Shown: positions 10,457 through 19,883, numbered from the stretch's first letter. The stretch is DNA of 64,000 nucleotides from Pseudalkalibacillus hwajinpoensis (GCF_015234585.1 NZ_JADFCM010000002.1:124001-188000), one strand, 5' to 3'. Numbers and translations are program-made. The notes: generated from the sequence alone by a model not told the origin.

Positions 10457-10556
10457 ATGATCCTTCTCCTTCTTTTCAATATTGGTATTATTATTCTCTC
10501 CTATATCTCTCATTAGTTCCCGATAATTGTCCAGAAATCATCAAGAAAGCGTGAAA

Positions 10557-10587
10557 ATAAAAAAAACTGCCTGATTAGGCAGCTTTT
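10557..10587 (-). terminator. Intrinsic terminator after the two-component genes
   Basis: CTGCCT-GATT-AGGCAG stem followed on the minus strand by a long T run. It ends the kinase-regulator operon and separates it from copB. Confidence 0.75.
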
Positions 10588-10715
10588 GAAATGAAGTATA
10601 AGTGCACATAATAGAAGAAATTTTTGCTGTTGAGGGGCTCCTGATATATCGGCGATAATTTGAAAATTTATCAGCGAAACTGGATTAAATCCTATCTTAC
10701 TAGTCAAATCTTAAC

Positions 10716-11399
10716 CTAATTCTTCCACTTATAACCGACTCCCCAGATTGTTTTTAAATGTCCTTCAATCTGAAATCCTGATTGCCGACATTTCTCACGA
10801 AGGTTTCGAATGTGGGAATCAATCGTACGACCTTCTGTATTAGACTCGAACCCCCAAATCAATTGAATGAGGTGCGCTCTACTGAATACCTTTTCAGAAT
10901 TTCTCATAAAAAGGCCCAGAAGATTAAATTCGATCGGTGTCATTGTAATCGTCTTTCCTTTATAGGAAACCCTGTGCTTATCCATTTCCCACATTAATCC
11001 ATTCATGACTAGCGTGTTTTTGTCTACTTGATTAAAACGCCTCGTAATCGCTTCTATCCTTGCAAGAAGGACGTCTTCATCGAATGGTTTCGTTATGTAA
11101 TCATCTGCCCCAAGCTTTAATCCTTTTACAATTTCATTCGATTGATCTCTTGCTGTTAACATAATAATCGGGACATCTGACATACTACGTATTTCTTTGC
11201 ATGTTGTCCATCCATCCATTTCGGGCATCATAACATCCAGTAGAACAAGATCAATTTTGTCTGTTTTTATTTTTTCAAGTGCTTCAAATCCTGTGCTTGC
11301 TTTATAGATCGTATAGCCATGTGGCATTAAGAACAGAGCTATTAAATCCACCATTCGCTCTTCATCATCTACTATTAAGATACGCTGCATATTACTCAA
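10716..11399 (-). CDS. OmpR/PhoB-family response regulator
   Basis: A 227-residue response regulator. The receiver domain has DD11-12, phospho-acceptor D55 ('LVLLDVMMPEMDG'), 'MLTARDQ' and K ('DDYITKPF'). The C-terminal winged helix contains 'LTPIEFNLLGLF'-type sequence and 'RTIDSHIRNLREK' for DNA binding. It overlaps the end of the sensor kinase by 8 bases, so the two are a coupled pair. Likely controls a metal or envelope stress response given copB and csp next door, but the sequence does not show the signal. Confidence 0.92.
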   Translation of the reverse strand: MSNMQRILIVDDEERMVDLIALFLMPHGYTIYKASTGFEALEKIKTDKIDLVLLDVMMPEMDGWTTCKEIRSMSDVPIIMLTARDQSNEIVKGLKLGADDYITKPFDEDVLLARIEAITRRFNQVDKNTLVMNGLMWEMDKHRVSYKGKTITMTPIEFNLLGLFMRNSEKVFSRAHLIQLIWGFESNTEGRTIDSHIRNLREKCRQSGFQIEGHLKTIWGVGYKWKN

Positions 11400-12777
11400 C
11401 TCCTGGGATCACTATTTGTACCGTCGTGCCTTCTCCTACCCTACTTTTAGCAGAAATCGTTCCTTGATGTTTTTCAATAATATCCTTAGCAATGGCAAGT
11501 CCTAGTCCTGATCCCCCATATTTACGAGACCTGGATTTGTCTACACGATATAGACGATCGAAAATATATGGTAGATCTTGTTCCGGAATCCCTTCTCCTT
11601 CATCAATGATTTCTACTTTTACCTCCCCCTCTATTTTTACTGCTTCAATGCGGACGGTTTTCCCGCTTCCTGAATAGTGGAGGGCATTGTCCAATAGGTT
11701 AAGCAAGACTTGGGAAAACCTCTCTGAATCACCTGAGATCGTAATATCTTTCTCACAGTTTGTATAGAGTGATAAACCTTTGTTTTCAAATGCTGGCATC
11801 ACTTTTTCTCTAACTTCAAATATCAATGGACAGAGCTCAATGTCCTCACGTTCGATTGAAAATCCTTTTTGATCCATCTTTGCCATATCAAATAAGTCTT
11901 TCACAAGATTTGTGAGATTTTGCGATTCTTCCTTGATAATCGTCAAGTACCTGCTTCTATCCTCAGAAGAAAGGTTCTCCCGCTTGGCAATTTTTGCATA
12001 TCCGCTTAAATAAGTTAAAGGTGTTCTCAACTCATGAGAAATACTTGATAGGAAATTACTTCGCTCGTTTTTTAAACGAAGCAAGTCATTCGATAAGCTT
12101 TGTATCGCTCTAGCCAATTCTCCTAATTCATCATCCCTCTTTTCTTTTAATGAAACGTCATGCTCACCGCAACTCATTTTCTGTGTAGCTTCCTTCATAT
12201 GAATGAGAGGTTTCGTAATAATTCTAGACAAGTAGATAATCGTAATAATTGTGAGAAACAATGCAAGACCCATGACAATCAAGAATTGAGAAGTCAATCT
12301 GTCATGAACATCTCTGATTCCAGCAGTGTCTAAGAACATATATACATATCCGACGAGCTCGCCATTTACGTTCACAGGTGAAACCGAGGAGATGAAAGGC
12401 GATTTTCTCCAATCGCCGTCAATGATTCCACCATCTACCTGCTTTCTATCGACTGATTCGATGGTATCTTTTATGTCTGAAGTAATTTCATTAGAGTGTG
12501 AGAGGACATTGTTAACAGCATCCGTAAGGACAACCTGTGTTTCAGCTTCAGATTCCATTAACGCGACGTGCTCTCTCGTACTACGATCGAAATGTTTCTC
12601 CAGTACATCTCGGTGACTGTTCCCACGGGCAATCAAAGCATCCGTCTCCACCATCACTCGCTCATTTAAAAAGCCAAAATAGAGTACTACAAAAAGAATC
12701 CCTTCTAATAGCATGATACTTGTAAGAAAAAGCACACCTAACTTTGTGGCTAGTTTATTCTTTCTCTTGAATCGCAT
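11392..12777 (-). CDS. Membrane sensor histidine kinase
   Basis: A 461-residue HAMP-type sensor kinase. TM1 is about residues 11-33, followed by an extracellular sensor loop of about 130 residues with few metal ligands, and TM2 at about 165-187 ('FLIVMGLALFLTIITIIYLS'). Then HAMP, the H-box 'SSISHELRTPLTYLSGYAK', the N-box 'LLDNALHYSGSG', and G boxes 'DEGEGIPEQDLPYIFDRLY' and 'GGSGLGLAI'. It is the first gene of the pair on the minus strand. All catalytic motifs are intact, unlike the second kinase at 44062-44900. Confidence 0.92.
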   Translation of the reverse strand: MRFKRKNKLATKLGVLFLTSIMLLEGILFVVLYFGFLNERVMVETDALIARGNSHRDVLEKHFDRSTREHVALMESEAETQVVLTDAVNNVLSHSNEITSDIKDTIESVDRKQVDGGIIDGDWRKSPFISSVSPVNVNGELVGYVYMFLDTAGIRDVHDRLTSQFLIVMGLALFLTIITIIYLSRIITKPLIHMKEATQKMSCGEHDVSLKEKRDDELGELARAIQSLSNDLLRLKNERSNFLSSISHELRTPLTYLSGYAKIAKRENLSSEDRSRYLTIIKEESQNLTNLVKDLFDMAKMDQKGFSIEREDIELCPLIFEVREKVMPAFENKGLSLYTNCEKDITISGDSERFSQVLLNLLDNALHYSGSGKTVRIEAVKIEGEVKVEIIDEGEGIPEQDLPYIFDRLYRVDKSRSRKYGGSGLGLAIAKDIIEKHQGTISAKSRVGEGTTVQIVIPGVE

Positions 12778-12879
12778 AGTAAAACCCTTTTACGACTTAT
12801 CATATCACTGTTGTATCGAGAAATTGTGCATCTCGCTTTATACATTTCATCTAATAATACGTCGAATAAAATAATAAAA

Positions 12880-12924
12880 AAGCTACAACGACCGTTTTGT
12901 AAAACTGTACGGTCGTTGTAGCTT
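12880..12924 (-). terminator. Intrinsic terminator after the Csp-like gene
   Basis: Perfect 15-bp stem (AAGCTACAACGACCG / CGGTCGTTGTAGCTT) followed on the minus strand by a T run. Confidence 0.8.
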
Positions 12925-12945
12925 CTGTTAAAAAATCTGCTTTTA

Positions 12946-13281
12946 TTACGCTGCTAGTTTTTTACACTCTTCCGCACATTTGAAACAAGCGTCTGCGCAT
13001 TCTTGGCAATGTTTATGGTCATGTTTCTTACACTCATTACCGCAAGCTTCACAAATTGTTGCACAAGCCTGAGCCATTTCTGCAGCAAAAGGTGTACCTC
13101 TTACTAATGCTTGTTCAAGGAAGCCACAAATATCTGCACATTCTCGATCGAGACGGATACATTCAGCCATCATCTTAACATCATCTTCTTTTAAACACGA
13201 ATCATAACAATGGTTACAAGCCGTCATACACTCATGAAGGGTTTCAATCATGGATCCATATTTTTCGTGTGACATATTCAA
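12946..13281 (-). CDS. Four-helix bundle copper-binding (Csp-like, DUF326) protein
   Basis: A 111-residue cytosolic protein with about 16 Cys arranged in CxxxC and CxxC steps along helices (CMTACNHCYDSC, CADIC, CATICEACGNEC, CQECADACFKCAEEC) and a KHDHKHC His patch. This is the pattern of the Csp/DUF326 copper-storage proteins, which hold many Cu(I) in the core of a four-helix bundle. There is no signal peptide, so it fits the cytosolic Csp3 type. Single-gene unit with an AAGGAGG site and its own terminator, next to copB. Confidence 0.88.
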   Translation of the reverse strand: MNMSHEKYGSMIETLHECMTACNHCYDSCLKEDDVKMMAECIRLDRECADICGFLEQALVRGTPFAAEMAQACATICEACGNECKKHDHKHCQECADACFKCAEECKKLAA

Positions 13282-13454
13282 ATTCCTCCTTAAATTTTGT
13301 TTACACTCTGATATTTTGCCAGAAACGATTAAAATAAAACATGAAATTGAAAAATAATGGATATAATTGAAATTTCATTCTTTATGCATAGTTTCTCGAT
13401 ATTTTTTGGTTATTTATAAACGTTACAATACTTAATGAAGGAGCTGTAGCAACG

Positions 13455-14906
13455 ATGTCGATGATGAACAAAACGGAGGGAATCGAAAGTAGTCAGGGTA
13501 CTACAAATGGACAGAAAGTGAAGGTCATCTTACTACTTGCTTTTCCAGCGATTATAGAAAATTTCTTTCAAACGATCCTGGGGTTTGTCGATACCTATTT
13601 TGTATCTAAGCTAGGCTTAATCGAAGTATCAGCTGTAGGGGTGACAAATGCCCTACTGGCAATTTATTTCGCTTTATTTATGGCTCTTGGTGTAGCCGCT
13701 AACGTCTATATCGCAAATTTTATTGGAGCAAATAAAGTAGAGAAAGCAAGACACATTGCTCAGCAATCGATTATCATTGCTGTTACGTTCGGCATTTTAA
13801 CGGGCATCATTACTTTGTTGTTTGCTGAACCATTACTTAAATTGATGGGGATAGAAGATAATGTCCTCGATTCTGGAGCTACATACTTCCGTATCGTCGC
13901 TATTCCATCTGTGTTCATGTCATTAATGTTTGTGATCAGTGCGATTTTGAGAGGGGCCGGAGATACGAAATCTCCTATGAAGGTCAGCATCTTCATTAAC
14001 GTCATTAATGTAGGTTTAGATTATATATTGATTTTTGGGCTTTGGTTTATTCCAGCGTACGGATTATCTGGTGCAGCAATCGCAACAGTCGTAGCCAGGT
14101 TGATTGGTGCAATAGGTTTACTATTGTATACACAGAAATCTGAACTCTTGAAATTCAAGCCAGAGTACTGGAAACCAGACCCCGTTCATTTAAAAGAATT
14201 GATGGAATTAGGTAGTCCTGCGGCAGGTGAGAGATTAATTATGCGGGCCGGCCAAATTATTTATTTCGGATTTGTTGTAACACTCGGAACAAACGTGTTT
14301 GCCGCACACCAAATTGCAGGAAACATCGAGGTGTTTTCCTATATGATGGGATATGGATTTGCCACAGCAGCAACAATCCTCGTAGGCCAACAAATCGGTG
14401 CAGGTCGTCTAAAGGATGCGAAGCAGTATGCAAAACTTAGTTTGTATCTAGCTGTCGGGGTCATGACGTTGTTTGGTGGTGTTCTATTTTTTGCAGGGGC
14501 ATGGGCCGGAACGTTCTTTTCTGAAGATCCAAATGTTACAAGTAATATAGGGACTGCCCTAAAAGTTTCTGGCGTTTTCCAACCATTTCTTGCAGCTGTG
14601 TTAATTCTAACTGGTGCCTTTCAGGGAGCAAATAATACTAAATTCCCTATGTACTTAACTGGAATCGGAATGTGGGCGATCCGAACATTGTTTGTTTACT
14701 TACTAGGTGTCAAACTAGGCATGGGGTTAATGGGCGTATGGATTGCGATAGGACTCGATATTGGATTTAGAGCAATCGTCCTTGCTATTCAATTTAGTCG
14801 AGACAAATGGATTATTCAAAAAGTGGATCCAATAGAAGTTCCAGAAGCTCATTGTCATCCGAAAACCACAAAGGACGATTTACCCGCTTGTGTAAATAGT
14901 TATTAA
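13455..14906 (+). CDS. MATE-family efflux transporter
   Basis: A 483-residue membrane protein with about 12 helices in two MatE halves, of the NorM/DinF type, expected to export cationic drugs or metabolites in exchange for Na+ or H+. The first half carries 'FQTILGFVDTYFVSKLG' and 'ILRGAGDTKSPM'; the second repeats it with 'ILTGAFQGANNTKFPMY'. The C-terminal tail contains Cys and His residues ('EAHCHPKTTKDDLPACVNSY'), unusual for MatE and perhaps metal-related. An AAGGAG site precedes ATG 13455, and a second ATG three codons in is also possible. Confidence 0.9.
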   Translation: MSMMNKTEGIESSQGTTNGQKVKVILLLAFPAIIENFFQTILGFVDTYFVSKLGLIEVSAVGVTNALLAIYFALFMALGVAANVYIANFIGANKVEKARHIAQQSIIIAVTFGILTGIITLLFAEPLLKLMGIEDNVLDSGATYFRIVAIPSVFMSLMFVISAILRGAGDTKSPMKVSIFINVINVGLDYILIFGLWFIPAYGLSGAAIATVVARLIGAIGLLLYTQKSELLKFKPEYWKPDPVHLKELMELGSPAAGERLIMRAGQIIYFGFVVTLGTNVFAAHQIAGNIEVFSYMMGYGFATAATILVGQQIGAGRLKDAKQYAKLSLYLAVGVMTLFGGVLFFAGAWAGTFFSEDPNVTSNIGTALKVSGVFQPFLAAVLILTGAFQGANNTKFPMYLTGIGMWAIRTLFVYLLGVKLGMGLMGVWIAIGLDIGFRAIVLAIQFSRDKWIIQKVDPIEVPEAHCHPKTTKDDLPACVNSY

Positions 14907-14950
14907 TCTTCTTAAAATCTTTTGGATGGGAAATCAACTATGCAACTAAA

Positions 14951-14984
14951 AAAACTGATCCAGAAGGAGTGCTGGATCAGTTTT
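14951..14984. terminator. Bidirectional terminator between MATE and CWB2 genes
   Basis: Perfect 13-bp stem AAAACTGATCCAG / CTGGATCAGTTTT with an 8-base loop. A-rich on one side and T-rich on the other, it serves the two convergent genes. Confidence 0.85.
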
Positions 14985-15002
14985 CATTATTTTAAAGTTA
15001 AA

Positions 15003-16124
15003 TTAATGGCCACTCCCGGATTCGGGGACAATTTCTAACTTATCATCGATAATACCTTGCGTTTGAAAGGAAACTTCTTGAACAGTACCTACAAGATAAC
15101 CATGATTATAAGGGCCTGTTGTAGGATCTTCTGTAAAAGTCGGCTTTATTAAAGCTAAAAACTGATATAGCTCTTCGGTTATTTCACCATTTTCTAACCA
15201 GAGAAGTGGTGCATGCTTACCAAGGTGTGAGAACGGAGCAGCAGGGATAGCCTGGTCTGAATTTGCGGTTGAAATGAAAGAAATCCCTCTGCCTGGTTCA
15301 TTGATGCCCCATCCGAACCCCGTTCTTTCATCCTTGAATTTTGCAAAGGCTACAGATGTTGTGATTGGATCATCTCCTGAAATCCGAGTTACTTTTCCAT
15401 ACTCTCTGAGTTTTTCCTCTAGTTCTATACTTAGAATCTTCTCAGGACCTAAAAGATATAAATTGGCGTTGTTATTTCGCTTCTCTAATGCTTTTATCGT
15501 TTCCTCCGGGATCTCGTTCTTTTTGACATACAAGATGGGCTCTTGCATATGAGCGATCCAATTAGACGCGATCAATGAATAATCCTTTGCCTCTTCTTCT
15601 TCAGATACGATAATGACACTGCTCGGGTATTCACTGTTCGTAATATTTGCGTATTGTTCATCAATTTCCGCTGCAAACTCTGCTGAACTCTCAAATGGAA
15701 TTTTCTCGATCCTGAATTCTTCTAACTGATCATCCACCTTTTCAGGAGCAGCTCCGACGACCATAATCTCTATGTTTTCGACGTTGCCTTTTGGATTTAA
15801 TCGATGTATTTCATTTAATACATCAATCGGCACTTCCTTATGATCATAATACATAACCGGTCCATTATTAGGATGATGCACCAAATCAACCGATGCAAGG
15901 CCGATTTGCCATTTATCAAGCGGTAATAGAATAACGGTGCCCGGTCTATTATTGGCATGCGTTGATGGCCATATCGTTTGTGAAACTAGAATAGAAGTTG
16001 TTATAGGGTCATTGCTTGTTATCCTTGTTACATTCTTAGTATTTAACGTTTGGAGATTCTTAGAAGCTCCTTCATTTAATTCTTCTGGAACTTGTGCAAA
16101 TTGCTGTTTTTCTTCTACTTTCAT
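15003..16124 (-). CDS. CWB2 (cell-wall-binding repeat 2) family protein
   Basis: A 373-residue protein with repeated 'TRI(S/T)(S/G)(N/D)DPITTS' units (around residues 33 and 243) and the alternating alpha/beta pattern of cell-wall-binding repeat 2 domains ('ANLYLLGPEKILS'). No signal peptide or membrane helix is seen at the N-terminus ('MKVEEKQQFAQVPEELNEGA'), odd for a wall-binding family; it may work in the cytoplasm or be anchored otherwise. Start supported by AGGAGG seven bases upstream. Monocistronic, convergent with the MATE gene. Function unknown. Confidence 0.7.
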   Translation of the reverse strand: MKVEEKQQFAQVPEELNEGASKNLQTLNTKNVTRITSNDPITTSILVSQTIWPSTHANNRPGTVILLPLDKWQIGLASVDLVHHPNNGPVMYYDHKEVPIDVLNEIHRLNPKGNVENIEIMVVGAAPEKVDDQLEEFRIEKIPFESSAEFAAEIDEQYANITNSEYPSSVIIVSEEEEAKDYSLIASNWIAHMQEPILYVKKNEIPEETIKALEKRNNNANLYLLGPEKILSIELEEKLREYGKVTRISGDDPITTSVAFAKFKDERTGFGWGINEPGRGISFISTANSDQAIPAAPFSHLGKHAPLLWLENGEITEELYQFLALIKPTFTEDPTTGPYNHGYLVGTVQEVSFQTQGIIDDKLEIVPESGSGH

Positions 16125-16209
16125 GACGATCCCTCCTATTTGTGATTCATAAGATGGTGTACCCAGTACTTTTGCAGAAACGATGCATTTTGCTATACAA
16201 TTCTAGGAA

Positions 16210-16300
16210 TTACGATGGAAGAGTCCTTCCACTTATTGACTTCTTTGTTTTCACCAAACAACTCATACATATCATGAACACGATGGTAGTCCAGATCATA
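16210..16300 (-). pseudogene. Decayed tail of an asnB-like gene
   Basis: The minus strand matches the C-terminus of the intact asnB at 20064-21986: 'SMIWTTIVFMI' (compare 'SRKIWTTLVFIL'), then, after a frame change, 'LFGENKEV' (compare 'LFIENKEV'). The nucleotide similarity is also clear. It is a partial, frameshifted copy sitting 3.8 kb away from the intact gene. Confidence 0.6.
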
Positions 16301-16312
16301 CTCGAGGTCCCA

Positions 16313-16336
16313 GGGGTCAGGCACGCGCCTGAGCCC
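16313..16336. repeat. REP-like GC-rich palindrome
   Basis: GGGGTCAGGC-ACGC-GCCTGAGCCC, with one mismatch in a 10-bp arm. It resembles the GGGGTCAGGCACC-type short dispersed palindromes seen between genes in many Bacillaceae. It abuts the asnB remnant. Confidence 0.45.
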
Positions 16337-16362
16337 TTCTTTATAAATTTATGGGATAACTA

Positions 16363-16405
16363 AAGAGAGACAGAGGAACGGAAGAACCTTTCCTCTGTCT
16401 CTCTT
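16363..16405 (-). terminator. Hairpin after the two-domain multicopper oxidase
   Basis: Perfect 15-bp stem AAGAGAGACAGAGGA / TCCTCTGTCTCTCTT with a 13-base loop, about 90 bases past the oxidase stop codon on the transcribed strand. Confidence 0.65.
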
Positions 16406-16494
16406 ATACTACTAATCACTAAATAACCTGTTATCTTCCTATACAACATCAACTATCGTAAATATAAATTTCTTTGTAGAATATCAAATTAGCA

Positions 16495-17376
16495 TTATTT
16501 ATATTCTAGAGCTGTCATCATGCCTCCATGACCTTCAGTACCATTATTAGACATATGATGAGGTGTATGACAATGGAAAGGCCAAATACCAGGATTATTC
16601 GCATTTACAATTAAATCAAATATTTCACCTGATGCCAGAGTTACACTGTTTCTTTTCATTTTCATCGCTTCTGGAAGGGGATTACCATCCTGAGTTTCAA
16701 TGTAAAATTGATGGCCATGAATGTGCATAGGGTGCGAACCATGTCCTAAACTTCCAAGTCTAATTCTCACCTTTTCTCCATGTCCTGTTTCAAGATGACT
16801 TAAGTGAGGAAAGCAACGACCATTGAGTGTGTAGAAATTGAATGAATGGGAATGTGGATTTATTGGATAGGTACCCTTTTCCAACTTTCCATGTTCCAAA
16901 TCTTTTACTGCGAATTCCTGTAATAATAAGAAGTAGTCATTATTAATTTCGTCATTTTTTTCCTTGATGATGAACCCTCCACCAAGACCCATCATCAATT
17001 GCTTCATTGAATTAACATGAGTATGGTACATGTGGGTGCCTGGTGGATTGGTAATCTTGAACCGATAATCAAAATATTCACCTGGTTTTATGCTAGGAGA
17101 AGACTGAACCTCCACTCCCCCGTCTACATTTTCGTGTAAATCCATTCCATGCCAGTGTACACTTGTTGATTCCGGTAATTCATTGTGCACTCTTATGGAT
17201 ACTTCATCACTCGGATTTACAACTAGTGTTGGTCCAGGAATTGAACCATTATAACCCCATCCTTCAATAAAAATTCCATCCAATATTTCTTGTCTTACAG
17301 GCTCGGCTGTAAGTTCAAAATGTTTTACTCCATTCACCATTTCTCCAAAAAGTTGATTATTATTAGGTGTCAACAT
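16495..17376 (-). CDS. Two-domain multicopper oxidase, no signal peptide
   Basis: A 293-residue cupredoxin protein with all four multicopper oxidase copper motifs: 'SVHWHGMD', 'THMYHTHVNS', 'HPMHIHGHQFY' and 'WPFHCHTPHHMSNNG'. Only two cupredoxin domains are present, as in small (two-domain) laccases and nitrite-reductase-like oxidases, which need a trimer to build the trinuclear site between subunits. Unlike the other two oxidases here it has no leader or lipobox, so either it is cytoplasmic or the start is downstream of a lost leader; AAGGAGG precedes ATG 17376, arguing the start is right. Probably oxidises Cu(I), Mn(II) or phenols. Confidence 0.85.
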   Translation of the reverse strand: MLTPNNNQLFGEMVNGVKHFELTAEPVRQEILDGIFIEGWGYNGSIPGPTLVVNPSDEVSIRVHNELPESTSVHWHGMDLHENVDGGVEVQSSPSIKPGEYFDYRFKITNPPGTHMYHTHVNSMKQLMMGLGGGFIIKEKNDEINNDYFLLLQEFAVKDLEHGKLEKGTYPINPHSHSFNFYTLNGRCFPHLSHLETGHGEKVRIRLGSLGHGSHPMHIHGHQFYIETQDGNPLPEAMKMKRNSVTLASGEIFDLIVNANNPGIWPFHCHTPHHMSNNGTEGHGGMMTALEYK

Positions 17377-17497
17377 GAAAGTCCTCCTTCTTTTATCTTT
17401 TTACTAATTCTACTATTGACTAACCCTAAACAATTAAGCTTAAACAAATAATTACATAACGTTCACTAAACACCCGTTTGGGCTTCATAGCCATTCT

Positions 17498-18805
17498 TCA
17501 CTCTTCCCTTCTATCTCGTAAGAAAACCCGTTCTACAACAAAAATAAAGATGATAAACATGACAGAGACAACGACGATTAACCAGTCGGTTGTGGCTTTC
17601 ACCCATAAAAAGGCTAATAATACGACCATATCAAGAATTAAAGCCGTCCATACAATTCCGATTTTTGCATTTATCTTATCACGTAAATGCTTAAGAACTC
17701 CCCAATGTACGATCATATCCATTACAAGGTAAAGGATTGCTCCAACTGAAGCAATTCTACTAAGATCAAATACAACTGTTAAAATCATTGCGAGTACAAT
17801 TGTATATACAAGTGTGTGCTTCTGTATTTGTCCTGGCATGCCAAAATGTTTATGGGGAATGAGCTTCATGTCTGTTAGCATGGCAAGCATTCGAGAGACG
17901 GCGAAAACACTGGCAATTATTCCAGAAATTGTGGCAATAATAGCTATTCCCACAGTGAACCATACACCATACTCTCCAAAAGCCGGTCTCGCCGCTTCAG
18001 CTAATGAGTAGTCTTTTGCAGCAATAATTTGACTTAATGGAAGGTTGCTTGAAACAGCCCAAGCTAATAATAAATAGATGACCAAACTAATTAAAATCGA
18101 GGCAATAATAGCGCGTCCAACATTCTTTTTTGGCTTTACAATCTCTGAACCACTATTTGTTATTGTGGTGAACCCTTTAAAAGATAATATGGTTAAAGCT
18201 ACTGAAGCAATGATGCCAACCGCAGTAGAATTCTGAGCTCCACTACCACCCTCGGCCGGCGAAATAGAAAAACCTGCTACCCATAATCCACCTATTGCAA
18301 AAATGACTAACCCCATGATCTTCAAAAGTGAAACAATTGAAGTAAAAGTTTGAATAAAACGATTGCCTGAAATATTAACGATAAAAGCAAAGACCAAAAG
18401 CCCAACTCCCAATAATGGGACTAGAACGCTCGATTGATCAATTTGAAAAATCTGCAATGTATATGTTCCAAATGTTCTCGCAACTAAACTTTGATTTATG
18501 ACCATTGATATGGCCATCAACAGAGAAGCTGAAGCTGTTAATGTCCCTTTTCCATAAGCTTTAACTAAGAACATTCCAATTCCACCAGCTGATGGAAATT
18601 CATTGCTCATCTTCACATATGAATAAGCACTAAACCCTGTGACAATGCCTCCGACAATAAATATAAATGGAAACCACATTCCCGCAAGCTCTGCTACTTG
18701 ACCCAATAATGCAAAAATACCTGCACTAATCATTACTCCAGTTCCTAAACCAATGGCACCTAGTAATGTGAGACTGTTCTCCTTATAATTAGACAATTTC
18801 CTCAC
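17498..18805 (-). CDS. APC-family amino acid permease
   Basis: A 435-residue transporter with about 12 helices of the APC superfamily. The first helix has the conserved 'AIGLGTGVMISAGIFALLGQ', followed by 'FSAYSYVKMSNEFPSAGG' in TM2-3 and 'NSGSEIVKPKKNVGRAI' before TM7. Substrate not predictable. The called start is GTG 18805, which overlaps its ribosome site; TTG 18796, with GAGG at normal spacing, may be the true start. Confidence 0.88.
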   Translation of the reverse strand: MRKLSNYKENSLTLLGAIGLGTGVMISAGIFALLGQVAELAGMWFPFIFIVGGIVTGFSAYSYVKMSNEFPSAGGIGMFLVKAYGKGTLTASASLLMAISMVINQSLVARTFGTYTLQIFQIDQSSVLVPLLGVGLLVFAFIVNISGNRFIQTFTSIVSLLKIMGLVIFAIGGLWVAGFSISPAEGGSGAQNSTAVGIIASVALTILSFKGFTTITNSGSEIVKPKKNVGRAIIASILISLVIYLLLAWAVSSNLPLSQIIAAKDYSLAEAARPAFGEYGVWFTVGIAIIATISGIIASVFAVSRMLAMLTDMKLIPHKHFGMPGQIQKHTLVYTIVLAMILTVVFDLSRIASVGAILYLVMDMIVHWGVLKHLRDKINAKIGIVWTALILDMVVLLAFLWVKATTDWLIVVVSVMFIIFIFVVERVFLRDRREE

Positions 18806-18995
18806 CTCTTCAACATCGTTTACAAGCCCTTCCCTTATAGTATGCAGATATTGTGCATTTTAATAAATGACTACTATGTTAGCTTGTTTTGTTGATTGTT
18901 CGATTTTTTTGGCTCATAAAATGAAAAAACCAGAGTAACTGAATGAATCACCGTTAATTGGTTAATAATAGATTAGTAGTTGGGAGGGGAGATTA

Positions 18996-19763
18996 GTGAG
19001 ATACATAAGAACAAAAAATACTCTACTTATTATTAGCATTTTGAGCTTATTCCTATTTTTATTCAACTTTGAAAATTTATTTAATCAGCCTTCCAATGAA
19101 TACCCTTTATCTTTCATCAATGATATAGAGAGTTTTAGTGGTACTGTTACCGAATTTAAATTAGCTCATTCTAGTGAAATTTCCGAATACTTGAGTGAAA
19201 AAAAGTTTCGATCCATGAGAAAAACCTTTCAAGAATCTTATGACGTGAAACTTCTTCCTGTCTTTCATCCAAGAAAACATAATGTTATTGAATATTTTGG
19301 AGAAAAAAGATTCTCAGATTCCACAAAAGTTCAGGTGAAGTGGGTAGCAAAAGAAATGAATGCTCTTAAATTCCCTGGAAAGTATACCGGGTATCTTTTG
19401 ATAAATATATCAGGAAGTAAACGAGATGATTTTCAAAACGAATGGGTTTTTCTAACGCGTACATTGCAAACCATGAATATCAATCCAAGCCTTAATTTTT
19501 CTATAGCTATAGAACTAAATCAATTGATGTCTCAAACTAAGCAAACCAAATACTTAGAAGATACATTCCAATCATTAGAAGGGAACATCTTGAATAGATA
19601 TAAAGACAATAGTCAAATGATATATGATGGCTATACAAATGAAATTAGTAGTTATGTTATGGCTAACGATAAAAAAACCAACTTACAGTTGTCTACACAA
19701 ACGGACATAGCCAATGAAAAAACGGTCGTTAACATAGGATCCCCTTTGCTAATCCTTGAATAG
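18996..19763 (+). CDS. YwmB-like secreted/anchored protein
   Basis: A 255-residue protein with an N-terminal hydrophobic segment (residues about 8-25: 'LLIISILSLFLFLFNF') acting as signal or anchor, then a soluble domain. The C-terminal pattern 'DGYTNEISSYVMANDKKTNL' ending 'EKTVVNIGSPLLILE' matches YwmB (DUF1779) of Bacillus, whose function is unknown. GTG start with GGAGGGG ahead. In Bacillus ywmB lies by spoIID on the chromosome, so this copy among metal genes is likely a displaced paralogue. Monocistronic with its own terminator. Confidence 0.6.
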   Translation: MRYIRTKNTLLIISILSLFLFLFNFENLFNQPSNEYPLSFINDIESFSGTVTEFKLAHSSEISEYLSEKKFRSMRKTFQESYDVKLLPVFHPRKHNVIEYFGEKRFSDSTKVQVKWVAKEMNALKFPGKYTGYLLINISGSKRDDFQNEWVFLTRTLQTMNINPSLNFSIAIELNQLMSQTKQTKYLEDTFQSLEGNILNRYKDNSQMIYDGYTNEISSYVMANDKKTNLQLSTQTDIANEKTVVNIGSPLLILE

Positions 19764-19840
19764 AGAGAATGGTCGCTTTACTGAGAATCAGAAAATCCTC
19801 CTATAAATTTGTGAGCGTCAACTAAATAAGCATAAACATA

Positions 19841-19883
19841 AAAGCTCCAAATCCCTATTTATGATAATGGGTTTTGGAGCTTT
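19841..19883. terminator. Terminator downstream of the YwmB-like gene
   Basis: 15-bp stem AAAGCTCCAAATCCC / GGGTTTTGGAGCTTT with one mismatch, followed by TTTT. Confidence 0.8.

Noticed and set aside
10513-10707. Open frame of 64 residues upstream of copB on the minus strand
   Set aside because: It overlaps the terminator hairpin and has no ribosome site; composition is not protein-like.
16142-16363. Open frame on the plus strand at the asnB remnant
   Set aside because: It runs antisense to the asnB tail copy and across the REP-like palindrome.
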